Source: Bog-950 sp964615305 (lineage in GTDB: Bacteria > Bacteroidota > Bacteroidia > Chitinophagales > LD1). From it: a stretch of 64,000 nt of DNA. Shown here piece after piece: positions 1-8,849 of the stretch (position 1 is the first letter of the stretch; each line of letters opens with the position of its first letter). The position numbers were made by a program, and so were the translations under genes. The notes beneath the pieces were generated by a model. That model was given only the letters and a program-made list of their open reading frames with translations. It was not told where the DNA came from and made no database searches. The stretch covers positions 372,001 to 436,000 of the forward strand of contig CAZTNA010000002.1 in NCBI GenBank assembly GCA_964615305.1, given 5' to 3'.

Positions 1-60
1 AATGCTAAACAAGATTCTTGATATTAAAAATAAATTATAACCATGTTATGCAAGAATTCT

Positions 61-88
61 AAACTGTCAACTGTAAACTGTAAACTTG
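61..88. repeat. Heptamer tandem repeat upstream of heptose kinase gene
   Basis: Three consecutive 7-base units AACTGTC, AACTGTA, AACTGTA (62-82) are followed by a partial fourth unit. The array ends five bases before the start codon at 93, so it occupies the 5' leader. A second array with the same unit length but another sequence lies inside valS at 60093-60120. It may be a simple slippage product or a family of short repeats; the sequence alone cannot tell. Confidence 0.7.
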
Positions 89-92
89 TAGT

Positions 93-1115
93 ATGATTTA
101 TAGAAGTAAAGCACCTCTGCGGCTTGGTTTAGCCGGAGGAGGTACCGATGTATCTCCTTATTCTGATTTATACGGTGGAGCAATTTTAAACATAACTATA
201 GGCATGTATGCCTACGCAACTATAAAACCTTTGAGCGGCAACAAAATCCATCTCAAGGCTATTGACAGAAATGAAGAGCTAGCTCTTACTACAGGAAAAA
301 AGTTGCCGATAAATGGCAAACTTGATTTAGCAAAGGGAGTTTATAATCGTGTTATAAAAGAGTTTGTAAAAAAGCCTCTTTCGTTTGAACTAACAACTTA
401 TGTTGATGCCCCCCCAGGTTCCGGGCTAGGGTCATCATCTACTTTGGTTGTTGCAATTTTAGGGGCATTTGTAGAATGGTTAAAACTCCCATTAGGCGAA
501 TACGACATTGCCCATTTAGCCTATCAAATTGAGCGCGAAGATTTAGGCATGCATGGTGGAAAACAAGACCAGTATGCAGCTACATTTGGAGGTGTAAATT
601 ACATGGAGTTCTATGCTAACGACAAAGTAATTGTAAACCCACTACGGGTAAAAGATAAATGGCTGCACGAACTGGAAAATAACCTTGTGTTGTTTTTTAC
701 AGAAACCTCTCGTCTTTCATCAGAGATTATTAAAAAACAAAGCGACAACGTAAAGAAGAAGAATTCAAAAAGTATTGAGGCCATGCACAGTTTAAAAGAG
801 CAAAGCGTGCGTATGAAAGAGGCGTTACTTAAAGGTGAGATTGATAGCATAGGTAAGATTCTCCATTATGGCTGGGAACACAAAAAAGCAATGGCTGATG
901 GTATCAGCAACCCGCAAATTGAAACGATATACAACACAGCAATAAAAGCAGGTGCTACCGGAGGAAAAATCTCCGGAGCTGGTGGAGGTGGGTTTATGAT
1001 CTTCTATGCCCCATACAACAACAAGTTTAAGGTTATTGAAACGTTAAACAAACTGGGAGGTAAGGTTATGCGTTACAACTTTACCTCACACGGTCTTACC
1101 ACATGGACTGTATAA
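93..1115 (+). CDS. GHMP family kinase, D-glycero-alpha-D-manno-heptose 7-phosphate kinase-like (HddA type)
   Basis: This 340-residue protein belongs to the GHMP sugar kinases, and its closest named relatives phosphorylate D-glycero-D-manno-heptose 7-phosphate at O-1 in the cytosol for S-layer, LPS or glycan heptose synthesis. The N-terminus carries the family opening KAPLRLGLAGGGTD (residues 6-19), the glycine/serine-rich ATP loop PPGSGLGSSS is at 107-116, and the C-terminal GGKISGAGGGGF loop is near 292-303. Length is normal for the family. The ATG at 93 is the first start in frame and gives the expected N-terminus. No heptose isomerase, nucleotidyltransferase or epimerase gene is visible here, so any partners lie left of the window. 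The gene converges on the TonB receptor gene with 8 bases between stops. Substrate assignment rests on family resemblance; L-fucose kinase-like activity is an alternative. Confidence 0.85.
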   Translation: MIYRSKAPLRLGLAGGGTDVSPYSDLYGGAILNITIGMYAYATIKPLSGNKIHLKAIDRNEELALTTGKKLPINGKLDLAKGVYNRVIKEFVKKPLSFELTTYVDAPPGSGLGSSSTLVVAILGAFVEWLKLPLGEYDIAHLAYQIEREDLGMHGGKQDQYAATFGGVNYMEFYANDKVIVNPLRVKDKWLHELENNLVLFFTETSRLSSEIIKKQSDNVKKKNSKSIEAMHSLKEQSVRMKEALLKGEIDSIGKILHYGWEHKKAMADGISNPQIETIYNTAIKAGATGGKISGAGGGGFMIFYAPYNNKFKVIETLNKLGGKVMRYNFTSHGLTTWTV

Positions 1116-1123
1116 ATAAACTA

Positions 1124-3508
1124 TTAAAAATTATAGCCCACCTGAAACGTAAAGTTTCGAGGAGCTTCAATAAGGCCAGGGCGTAACGTGTATTCTGTAT
1201 TCAGAACATTTTTGCAGATAAACATAAAAGTTGCTTTTTCTTTGTAGCTATAACCTGCACGTATATCCATTACAAAATCGCCCTTGCTGTGTAACCTTCT
1301 AAAGTCTTTAACCATTTTCAATGTGCCAATATTGTTGTCAATGTTTTTCATAAAACTGTTGTAGAACGCGCTTACGCCAACGGTAAATCCTTTATAGTTA
1401 GTTTGAATGTCGGCTTTGGCAGAATGTTGTATTCTGTATTTTAAAATTTTAATAGAAGTAGAATCTGCCGGATTATAATCTAAGTTTTGCGGGTATAGGT
1501 ACGAGTAACCAATTAAAAAGTTGAGGGGAACTCCAAAAATTTTTCCGTTGGCTACTGCCGAAATCTCCACTCCCATTACACGCGCATGCTCAACATTTAT
1601 CGCCTGAAATGGTATGCCCATATAAGGAACTCCTGAATCGGGCTGAAAACCTTGAAACTCTATCATGTCGTTATACTGCATGATATATCCAGCCACATCG
1701 AAATAAGCCACCCATTTGCTAATTTTAACGCCTTGTTTAATTCCTATTTCTGCACTCCACCCTGTTTCCGGCTGTAGATTCGGATTAGGGAAAACTTCAG
1801 CGCCACTTCTAATTGTATGAATAAACTTTTCGGCAAGTGAAGGATATCGGAAACCTTGCCCTATGGATGCTCTAATGAACGTACCTTCAGTAGCCTGATA
1901 GTTTAGCCCAAAGCGGAACAAAGGTGCAACTGGCGATGTGATAATATTGTTAGAGTCACGGCCGGCCCATTTACTCATAGAATGGAAAGGGTATTTCACA
2001 ATAGCTGTATCCAGAGTGGCAAACTCTAAACGCATGCCACCGGTTACAGTTAGTTTTTTAAAGAATTTCTTTTCTACTTGTATATACGCTGCTACGTTTG
2101 ACACATATCTCGAATTGTATAAAACGCTTCCCGGATTTGGAATAACGGCCATTACATCGCCAAATGTTTTTCCCCGAATGTGGCTATAAAATCCGTTTAC
2201 ACCGGTAGTAATAACTAAGCCAATGTTGCTGAACTTTCTCAAAAAACTATAATCGAAATAAAACTGAGTGGATGATGTGCTATCGCCCGTGCCACCTAAT
2301 ACCGTACCGGCATTGCTGTTATACATAGTGTTATAAACTCTGAACTTTATACTGTGCCGGTTTTCTTTTTTATCGTAATAATTCAGGTAAGGGTCAATGT
2401 TAAAAGTGCGGGTTCTTGTTGTTACAACTTCTGTAGGTATATAGCTTTGCTTGGCAATACCTCTTGCAACAAAAAAATCTTTAAGAGTTTCGTGGAAAAA
2501 ATTCATGTTTAAGCCCACTGTTAGATTGGCTAATTTCTTAGGGCTGTAGCGCAGTTTTGCTGTCATTCGCACACGCTTATAATCGTTGTTTTGCCTAAAG
2601 CCCTGATCTTGGTTGTAACCGCCACATACCACTACACCAAAATCACCATATTGTTTTGCATGAAGAAACTGAACACCTCCATACATGGGTCGCTGCACAA
2701 AGTCAGCCGTATCTCCATTTCGCTTAACTACTTTTTTATTCCACCACCAATTCCATGTTTTTTGCCGTGGCTGCCCATAAAATCCATAGCTAAGCAGTAT
2801 TTTGTTTACCATTTCAGGTTTAGGGGTTATGGTTCGCATGTTTAAAACCCCGTTTAAAGCAGATGATCCATAAAGCGCAGATGCTGAGCCCTTTATAATT
2901 TCAACTTGTTCCAATGCTTCAATTGGAACTGTTTCCCAACGTATGCTTCCGTTTTCAGGACTTATTATTGGCATTTCGTCAATTAAGGCCAGTACGCGGT
3001 TTCCGGTTGCATCACTAAATCCACTTCCACCTCTAATTGAAATCGTTTTTCCCAACATATTAACTCCTGGCACCTTATTCATGGCCTCATCCATTCGAGC
3101 ACTGTTTTGGTTGATTACCGAAGCTTTCAGCACCTCCATACTAACTACTTCTTCACTTAGCTTTTTTTCGTATTTGGTGCCGGTAACCACCACAATATCA
3201 AGTTCCTTACTCTCCTCTCCCATTTTAACATCCAGCCTGCGCTCTTTATTATCAAGAAGCAAAACAGGGAACGATCTTAGAGAGTAACCGATATAGCTAA
3301 ACTCCATGGTATATGCTCCGTTGTCAAGCAATAGAGTGTATTTACCTTCTGAATCTGTAACAGTACCTTTACCTGTGTTTTTTGCAGCTATTGTAACCCC
3401 GACCATAACGCTATCGCGCTCGTCTTTTACGGTACCATAAACTTTTGCCTGCTGGCTATATATATTAACGGTTAATGTACAGAGAAGAAGGGTTAAGAAT
3501 CTCTTCAT
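1124..3508 (-). CDS. TonB-dependent outer-membrane receptor with N-terminal carboxypeptidase-like domain
   Basis: The product is a 794-residue outer-membrane active-transport barrel. I place the start at 3508, because the ATG there opens a clean Sec signal peptide (MKRFLTLLLCTLTVNIYSQ), whereas the longer frame to 3583 adds 25 residues with no signal character. After the signal come a CarboxypepD_reg-like beta-sandwich (about 22-105), a TonB box-like acidic stretch and VVVTGTKYEKK, a plug domain with the IRGGSGF and NRVLALIDEMP motifs typical of receptor plugs, then a long 22-strand type barrel ending in an aromatic residue (VGYNF), as expected for BAM recognition. The SusD partner found beside SusC proteins is absent, so it resembles siderophore, vitamin or metal receptors rather than a SusCD glycan importer. 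The ligand is unknown. Confidence 0.92.
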   Translation of the reverse strand: MKRFLTLLLCTLTVNIYSQQAKVYGTVKDERDSVMVGVTIAAKNTGKGTVTDSEGKYTLLLDNGAYTMEFSYIGYSLRSFPVLLLDNKERRLDVKMGEESKELDIVVVTGTKYEKKLSEEVVSMEVLKASVINQNSARMDEAMNKVPGVNMLGKTISIRGGSGFSDATGNRVLALIDEMPIISPENGSIRWETVPIEALEQVEIIKGSASALYGSSALNGVLNMRTITPKPEMVNKILLSYGFYGQPRQKTWNWWWNKKVVKRNGDTADFVQRPMYGGVQFLHAKQYGDFGVVVCGGYNQDQGFRQNNDYKRVRMTAKLRYSPKKLANLTVGLNMNFFHETLKDFFVARGIAKQSYIPTEVVTTRTRTFNIDPYLNYYDKKENRHSIKFRVYNTMYNSNAGTVLGGTGDSTSSTQFYFDYSFLRKFSNIGLVITTGVNGFYSHIRGKTFGDVMAVIPNPGSVLYNSRYVSNVAAYIQVEKKFFKKLTVTGGMRLEFATLDTAIVKYPFHSMSKWAGRDSNNIITSPVAPLFRFGLNYQATEGTFIRASIGQGFRYPSLAEKFIHTIRSGAEVFPNPNLQPETGWSAEIGIKQGVKISKWVAYFDVAGYIMQYNDMIEFQGFQPDSGVPYMGIPFQAINVEHARVMGVEISAVANGKIFGVPLNFLIGYSYLYPQNLDYNPADSTSIKILKYRIQHSAKADIQTNYKGFTVGVSAFYNSFMKNIDNNIGTLKMVKDFRRLHSKGDFVMDIRAGYSYKEKATFMFICKNVLNTEYTLRPGLIEAPRNFTFQVGYNF

Positions 3509-3619
3509 GTGCGAAAATTTCGTGGAATTCAAATGTATCAATTTTGGAAAGCGTGCAGCGTAGTTAAGTAAGAGTTTATCCACACCTTACAAGTGAGAAT
3601 GTATTGAATTGAAGGTCAC

Positions 3620-3650
3620 AAAAAAAGGGCCTCCTTTCGGAAAGCCCTTT
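3620..3650 (-). terminator. Rho-independent terminator of dnaK
   Basis: Read on the minus strand, AAAGGGC pairs with GCCCTTT around a short loop that can itself pair, and the stem is followed by a run of seven T. It lies 25 bases past the dnaK stop codon. Confidence 0.85.
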
Positions 3651-3674
3651 GTATATTACAATGATGCGTTACAC

Positions 3675-5585
3675 CTATTTCTTATCATCCTTTACTTCCT
3701 CATAAGTTACATCCTGCACATTGTCGGTAGTTGTGGAGTTATTGTCAGTGCCCGCTTCTGGGTTTGCTTGCGCCTGTTGCTGGGTAGCATTATAAATGTC
3801 CTGGCTGGCAGCTTGCCAAGCGTTATTCAAGGCTTCAGCAGCTTTGTCCATAGCATCTAAGTTGTTCACTTCTTTAGCTGCTTTTAACTCGGATAGAGCT
3901 GTTTCTATCGGAGCTTTCTTTTCGGCCGGTATTTTATCGCCCACCTCTTTTAGTTGCTTCTCGGTTTGGAAAATTAGAGAATCAATCATGTTAGCTTTTT
4001 CGGCAGCTTCGCGAGACTTTTTGTCGGCATCTTCATTTGCTTTGGCTTCGTTTTTCATTTTTTCTATCTCATCTTTAGATAAGCCGCTGCTTGCTTCAAT
4101 TCTTATACTTTGTTCTTTACCGGTTCCTTTATCCTTAGCGTGCACATGTACAATACCGTTGCTATCAATATCAAACGTTACTTCAATTTGCGGTGTTCCG
4201 CGCATGGCAGGTGGTATTCCGTCTAAGTGAAAACGGCCCAGTGTCCTATTATCTTTAGCCATTGAGCGTTCGCCTTGCAATACATGAATTTCAACTGATG
4301 GCTGGTTATCAACCGCAGTTGTAAATACTTGCGATTTTTTAGTAGGAATTGTAGTGTTTGAATCAATCAGTTTGGTCATTACACCGCCCATAGTTTCTAA
4401 ACCGAGTGAAAGAGGTGTTACATCTACCAAAACAATATTGTCTTTTACATCGCCACTTAATATTCCTCCTTGAATAGCAGCCCCTACAGCTACAACTTCG
4501 TCTGGATTTACCCCCTTTGATGGTTTTTTTCCGAAAAATTTCTCTACAACTTCCTGAATCTTGGGTATGCGTGTAGAACCACCCACAAGAATCACATCGT
4601 TTATATCCGAAGCAGAGTATCCGGCATCTTTAAGTGCTTGACGACAAGGGCTTAATGTTCTTTCTACCAAAGCATCGGTCAATTGCTCAAACTTAGCGCG
4701 GGTAAGTTTACGCACCAAGTGTTTAGGCACGCCATCAACGGCTGTAATATAAGGCAAGTTAATTTCAGTTTCTTGTGAAGCAGAAAGTTCAATTTTAGCT
4801 TTCTCGGCAGCTTCTTTTAAACGTTGTAGTGCCATTGGATCTTTGCGTAAATCAACTCGTTCTTCACCTTGAAACTCGTTGGCTAACCATTGAATAATTT
4901 CGTTATCGAAATCGTCTCCTCCCAAGTGTGTGTCACCGTTGGTTGACTTAACTTCAAAAACCCCATCACCCATTTCAAGAATTGAAATATCGAAAGTACC
5001 TCCGCCAAGATCGTACACTGCTACTTTCATATCGCGACCTTGCTTATCTAGACCGTATGCTAGAGCAGCTGCAGTTGGTTCGTTCAGTATTCGCTTTACG
5101 GTTAATCCTGCTATTTCTCCGGCTTCTTTGGTTGCCTGACGTTGGCTATCGTTAAAGTAGGCGGGCACAGTAATAACAGCTTCAGTAACTGTTTGCCCCA
5201 AGTAATCTTCTGCAGTTTTCTTCATTTTTTGAAGCACTACTGCTGAAAGCTCCTGTGCTGTGTACAGCCGGCCATCAATATCCACACGAACTGTGTCGTT
5301 ATCTCCCTTCACCACCTTGTAAGGCACGCGTGGAATTTCTTTTCCGGCTTCACTGTAATGCAGGCCCATAAAACGCTTGATTGATGAAATTGTTTTTGTT
5401 GGATTTGTAATGGCCTGGCGTTTTGCAGGATCACCTACTTTGCGCTCACCATTTGTTAAAAACGCTACAATACTTGGCGTTGTTCTTCTTCCCTCGTCAT
5501 TTTGAATAACGATAGGGTCGTTACCTTCCATCACAGACACACAGCTGTTGGTTGTTCCGAGGTCTATTCCTATTATCTTTCCCAT
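3675..5585 (-). CDS. dnaK: Molecular chaperone DnaK (Hsp70)
   Basis: DnaK is the ATP-driven cytosolic Hsp70 that binds exposed hydrophobic segments and works with DnaJ and GrpE. The start at 5585 gives the classic N-terminus MGKIIGIDLGTTNSCV; the longer frame to 5645 adds 20 unrelated residues and is rejected. The 636-residue product shows the phosphate-1 motif IDLGTTNS, the phosphate-2 motif VAVYDLGGGTFDIS, the adenosine motif ILVGGSTRIPKIQ, the substrate-binding beta domain and a lid ending in an acidic tail (DVTYEEVKDDKK). The gene is monocistronic here: no dnaJ, grpE or hrcA is adjacent and it has its own terminator. No CIRCE operator (TTAGCACTC/GAGTGCTAA) is seen upstream, so heat-shock control must use another route. 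An inverted repeat at 5672-5688 is the only visible candidate site. Confidence 0.98.
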   Translation of the reverse strand: MGKIIGIDLGTTNSCVSVMEGNDPIVIQNDEGRRTTPSIVAFLTNGERKVGDPAKRQAITNPTKTISSIKRFMGLHYSEAGKEIPRVPYKVVKGDNDTVRVDIDGRLYTAQELSAVVLQKMKKTAEDYLGQTVTEAVITVPAYFNDSQRQATKEAGEIAGLTVKRILNEPTAAALAYGLDKQGRDMKVAVYDLGGGTFDISILEMGDGVFEVKSTNGDTHLGGDDFDNEIIQWLANEFQGEERVDLRKDPMALQRLKEAAEKAKIELSASQETEINLPYITAVDGVPKHLVRKLTRAKFEQLTDALVERTLSPCRQALKDAGYSASDINDVILVGGSTRIPKIQEVVEKFFGKKPSKGVNPDEVVAVGAAIQGGILSGDVKDNIVLVDVTPLSLGLETMGGVMTKLIDSNTTIPTKKSQVFTTAVDNQPSVEIHVLQGERSMAKDNRTLGRFHLDGIPPAMRGTPQIEVTFDIDSNGIVHVHAKDKGTGKEQSIRIEASSGLSKDEIEKMKNEAKANEDADKKSREAAEKANMIDSLIFQTEKQLKEVGDKIPAEKKAPIETALSELKAAKEVNNLDAMDKAAEALNNAWQAASQDIYNATQQQAQANPEAGTDNNSTTTDNVQDVTYEEVKDDKK

Positions 5586-5671
5586 TTGTATATGTTTTTT
5601 GGTTCGCGCACTTATGTCAATTGCTGTGCCGCGCTGTATAAACAACTAAATTCTGCCATTTTGAAAGAAAA

Positions 5672-5688
5672 CAACTGACAAACAGTTG
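5672..5688. promoter_or_regulatory. Perfect inverted repeat upstream of dnaK
   Basis: CAACTG and CAGTTG flank ACAAA, about 87 bases upstream of the dnaK start codon. It could be an operator or a transcript hairpin. Arms of only six bases leave room for chance. Confidence 0.3.
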
Positions 5689-5783
5689 GAAAAACAGTTA
5701 TAGGACGTGCCGAAGTGGCAGTAAACGATAGCTTTGTTATGAACGCAACCAATGCAACCGTCTGGAGCGAACTGTTGTATTCT

Positions 5784-5801
5784 GTTTTACCATAGTAAAA
5801 C
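5784..5801 (-). terminator. Possible hairpin after the large T9SS cargo gene
   Basis: GTTTTAC and GTAAAAC form a 7-bp stem around CATA just past the stop codon at 5804 on the minus strand. There is no following T run, so it is at best a weak terminator or an RNA 3'-end stabiliser. Confidence 0.3.
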
Positions 5802-5803
5802 TG

Positions 5804-8023
5804 TTACTTAACAACAGTAACTTTTTTTCGAATTACTGCCTTAGCGTTTTCTGAACTAATCTTTAACTCAACAACGTACAAACCGCTGCTCAACTGTAAA
5901 GTAGGTATCGAAACAAGCTGCTTGCCACTGCTATACTCATTAGGGGTGCTAAACCAAGCTATTTCTCCGCTAAGAGTTAGTAAGTTAAGTTGTACGCTTC
6001 CTTTCTCTGGCATAGTAAAATCAAGGTAGAAATATCCATTGTTTGGATTTGGAAAAACGCTTGTTGCTATTTCTTCCTGAGTATTCTCGAATCCGGTTGT
6101 AACCGGAGTAACAAACACAGAGCCGGGTGGCAGTAGCGGCTCACATACAAATGTCATTGCATCTATGTTTCCCGGGTAAAGTGCTGGTGACAATTCAAAA
6201 TAAGTGCCGTTTAAAAATGAAGCATACAACGCACCAGGGTCAAGACCTGCACTGTAATTTGTAGGGTTAAATGGATCATTAACCGACACACTGAACACGA
6301 GCGCTAACCCTTTTCGTTGAGCTGCACTATCATAAACCCAAGCAAATTCAAAAGCATCTATGTCAACTTCGTTGCTTAACCCCAAATGCAGCAATGGGTG
6401 AATAACTGCTTGGATAGAATCTGGCGAAATGTACTGGTAGATAAAACCTGAGCGAAGTGTGTCGCCTTTGTGTAAATAATGTGCTTCATGGTCAACAGAA
6501 AAGTACTGAATGCCACATACTGCAGGATCGCTGAAAAAGTCTAGAGCGTCAACATCATCGTTGGCACTAACATCTATAATTGAAGCAGGTGAAGGAGATA
6601 GAACCGCTGCTAAATCGTTTTCATTCATAAATGGAACAGCAATACCCGAAAAATTTGCAGTACCTAATATGTTGCTTAAAGTTGCATACATTACTTCATC
6701 ATTGCCATTGATGGTTCCTTTGAGCATTACTGTATCTAGGGGGGTAAAAGAAGATGGTACGTTGCAATTTACAGCACTACTGAAATTAATTCCCCGGTCT
6801 TCATCATATGAAACCACTGCAAACTGCGGAGAGTAAATACAGTCGGTTTGATAATAAGGGATAGATGGCTTACCTATTCCATAACTCAGCAAATTGGAAA
6901 GCAAACTGTAATCAATTCTATCAGCTCCATCTAAATCAAAGTTCAATACGCTCTGCCATTGTTGCAAAGGTCCCGGTGTACATGTGCCGGCTGCTGAAAT
7001 TGAATTTGGAGACGGATCTAGACTGAAAAGTATGGAATCGTTGAAAAACGGTAATGCGGTTGTAGAATTCTGCATGAATAAATCACCCGGATCAAGAACT
7101 TCATTGCCATCAGTACTTGGATCACTTAACTCACGATCACCTCCAATATCTACTGAAAATGATAGACTGCTTGGGGGACAACTAGCTACCGGAACTGGAA
7201 GTGGACTTCCTGTTGCTGACACATATACATTTACAAAACCAAAGAAGTCTGCAGACGCATCATCTTCACGGGGATTTTGAGGTGTGTATGGTGGAGGAAA
7301 AACATATGCCAAAGTAAGTGCGCTAATGTCAATAACCAGCGAATCGCCCGCCACAGTGTTGAATGTTTGTAAACTATCTCCCGTTCTTAGTTGAGCAAAC
7401 TTAGTTGGGCCAGCCAAATTCAACCCTTGTCCAAACCCTGTACGGTTAAACAAGTTTAGGGTAGCATTAGCTACTTCAGCATTATCTTCATCAACAGCTT
7501 CAGGTTCATTAGCAATTGATGAAAAATGTTTCCAGTCGTATCCTACTGTAACGGGAGCTCCGTTGGGCAAACCACCAATACGAATAACAACTTTTGCATT
7601 TAAGCTAGATGTATCGCGTGCAAACCAGGGGCAGTCGGGGTCGTAACAATCGTACTGAGCTATGCTATGGCACCACCATTGTACATAAATTGCACTACTT
7701 CCATTTTTTTCTATCTGCACATTGCCAGTACCCGAAGCTGAAACTTTACAATTTGGCAGCCCACGTTTAATTAGTGAGTGAGCGCCACCCCATAAATTAT
7801 TGGTTCCGGATAAAGAAAAAAATTGGCTCCCGTTATCGGTTGCAGTCTCCGGAGGGTCACAAACCCCTGCAGACAATACAGGGTTTTGTACGTCTGAACT
7901 TGAATAAGAACTTAATGCTCCTGCAGCTGGATCAAAGCTAAGTGTGGGTTGCTGAGCTAGTGCAACAGCATTAAACACAACAATAAATACTAGGGCAGCA
8001 AAATTATGGTAGATATCTTTCAT
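5804..8023 (-). CDS. Secreted protein of unknown function with T9SS type A sorting domain
   Basis: The 739-residue product starts with a Sec signal peptide ending near ALAQQ (residues 20-25). It ends with a typical T9SS type A sorting domain (about 660-739), recognisable by VFPNPNNGYFYLDF, an LTLSGE turn, LSSGLYVVEL and a lysine-rich terminus. The route is therefore Sec export, then T9SS secretion across the outer membrane with removal of the tail. The central 600 residues are rich in Asp, Ser, Asn and Pro, and I recognise no named catalytic family. Repeated acidic stretches (for example DANDDVDALDFFSDP-like segments) could bind calcium. A cysteine-rich stretch near residues 125-140 may form disulfides. 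A promoter-like element is at 8060-8091. The function is unknown. Confidence 0.88.
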   Translation of the reverse strand: MKDIYHNFAALVFIVVFNAVALAQQPTLSFDPAAGALSSYSSSDVQNPVLSAGVCDPPETATDNGSQFFSLSGTNNLWGGAHSLIKRGLPNCKVSASGTGNVQIEKNGSSAIYVQWWCHSIAQYDCYDPDCPWFARDTSSLNAKVVIRIGGLPNGAPVTVGYDWKHFSSIANEPEAVDEDNAEVANATLNLFNRTGFGQGLNLAGPTKFAQLRTGDSLQTFNTVAGDSLVIDISALTLAYVFPPPYTPQNPREDDASADFFGFVNVYVSATGSPLPVPVASCPPSSLSFSVDIGGDRELSDPSTDGNEVLDPGDLFMQNSTTALPFFNDSILFSLDPSPNSISAAGTCTPGPLQQWQSVLNFDLDGADRIDYSLLSNLLSYGIGKPSIPYYQTDCIYSPQFAVVSYDEDRGINFSSAVNCNVPSSFTPLDTVMLKGTINGNDEVMYATLSNILGTANFSGIAVPFMNENDLAAVLSPSPASIIDVSANDDVDALDFFSDPAVCGIQYFSVDHEAHYLHKGDTLRSGFIYQYISPDSIQAVIHPLLHLGLSNEVDIDAFEFAWVYDSAAQRKGLALVFSVSVNDPFNPTNYSAGLDPGALYASFLNGTYFELSPALYPGNIDAMTFVCEPLLPPGSVFVTPVTTGFENTQEEIATSVFPNPNNGYFYLDFTMPEKGSVQLNLLTLSGEIAWFSTPNEYSSGKQLVSIPTLQLSSGLYVVELKISSENAKAVIRKKVTVVK

Positions 8024-8059
8024 GACGATTAGTTTTAGGATGAAAGAATAATTGGCGAC

Positions 8060-8091
8060 ACAAGTTAAAGTTTTAACTCGTAAAGAGCAAA
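8060..8091 (-). promoter_or_regulatory. Bacteroidota-type promoter for the T9SS cargo gene
   Basis: On the minus strand TTTG (8088-8091) is followed after 20 bases by TAACTTGT (8060-8067), one base away from the -7 consensus TAnnTTTG. The start codon at 8023 lies about 37 bases further on. The spacing is within the usual range. Confidence 0.45.
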
Positions 8092-8159
8092 CAAACTTCA
8101 GAAGCCTGTTTTAAAGAAAGAGGGCTATATCTTTTAGAAACTGAATAGCTAGCAAAGCG

Positions 8160-8798
8160 CTAGGGAATGTTCATATACTTATGCACCTGTAGAGAAATTT
8201 CCCACCGCTGATTTTTCTTAACATACTCAATTATGGGTGGCAAAATTTGCTTCTCAACACTCCATTCGGGTTGTAAATATAGTTTGCAGCCCGGCCTAAC
8301 TTTTGAGGCAAACTTCTCGGCAAAACGAAAGTCATTTTCATGAAAAATTACCACCTTCAGCTCATCGGCTGCCTTCAGTGAATTTTCGGTAGGTTGTTTA
8401 AATCGTTTGGGGGAAACACATATCCAGTCCCACTGACCGCTAATCTCATAAGCACCTGATGTTTCTACATTCAGTTTAATTCCTTTTTTCTGCATTTTTT
8501 CAGTTAGAAGGCTCAAATCATGAATCATAGGCTCTCCACCGGTTACCACACACAATTTTGCCTTACTTTTTACGGTTGCATCTACAATATCATCAACGGC
8601 AATTAACGGATGTTTTTCTGCCGGCCAACTGTCTTTTACATCGCACCAACTACAGGCAATGTCACATCCGCCAAAACGAATAAAATAGGAAGCCTTACCC
8701 TGATGGAACCCTTCTCCTTGTATGGTATAGAAGTGCTCCATTAGCGGTAGCTGTTCGCGGTATTTTTTTATTCGGCTCACGGTGGCAAATGAAACCAA
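8160..8798 (-). CDS. queE: 7-carboxy-7-deazaguanine synthase, radical SAM
   Basis: QueE converts 6-carboxytetrahydropterin to 7-carboxy-7-deazaguanine in the cytosolic pathway to preQ0 and queuosine. The N-terminal EHFYTIQGEGFHQGK stretch and the compact radical-SAM cluster motif CDIACSWC (C45, C49, C52 when numbered from 8798), followed by DVKDSW, are diagnostic. A TGGEP segment follows, as in other QueE enzymes. The start is uncertain: the longest frame uses TTG at 8798, GTG is available at 8780, and the first ATG (8741) would remove the conserved LPLM preceding the domain, so an upstream non-ATG start is likely. Other queuosine genes (queD, queC, queF) are not adjacent. The 52-base gap to the divergent methyltransferase gene must hold both promoters. 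Confidence 0.93.
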   Translation of the reverse strand: MVSFATVSRIKKYREQLPLMEHFYTIQGEGFHQGKASYFIRFGGCDIACSWCDVKDSWPAEKHPLIAVDDIVDATVKSKAKLCVVTGGEPMIHDLSLLTEKMQKKGIKLNVETSGAYEISGQWDWICVSPKRFKQPTENSLKAADELKVVIFHENDFRFAEKFASKVRPGCKLYLQPEWSVEKQILPPIIEYVKKNQRWEISLQVHKYMNIP

Positions 8799-8849
8799 AA
8801 AGCAGATTTAATGAACTTGTTTGTTTAGTTTGTTTAAAAATCAGGCACT

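Noticed and set aside
5690..5795. Short open stretch between dnaK and the T9SS cargo gene
   Set aside because: It is about 35 codons with no start at its left end and no resemblance to a known family; probably chance in the dnaK upstream region.
5586..5803. CIRCE heat-shock operator upstream of dnaK
   Set aside because: Neither TTAGCACTC nor GAGTGCTAA, nor close variants, is present; only an unrelated short inverted repeat was found.
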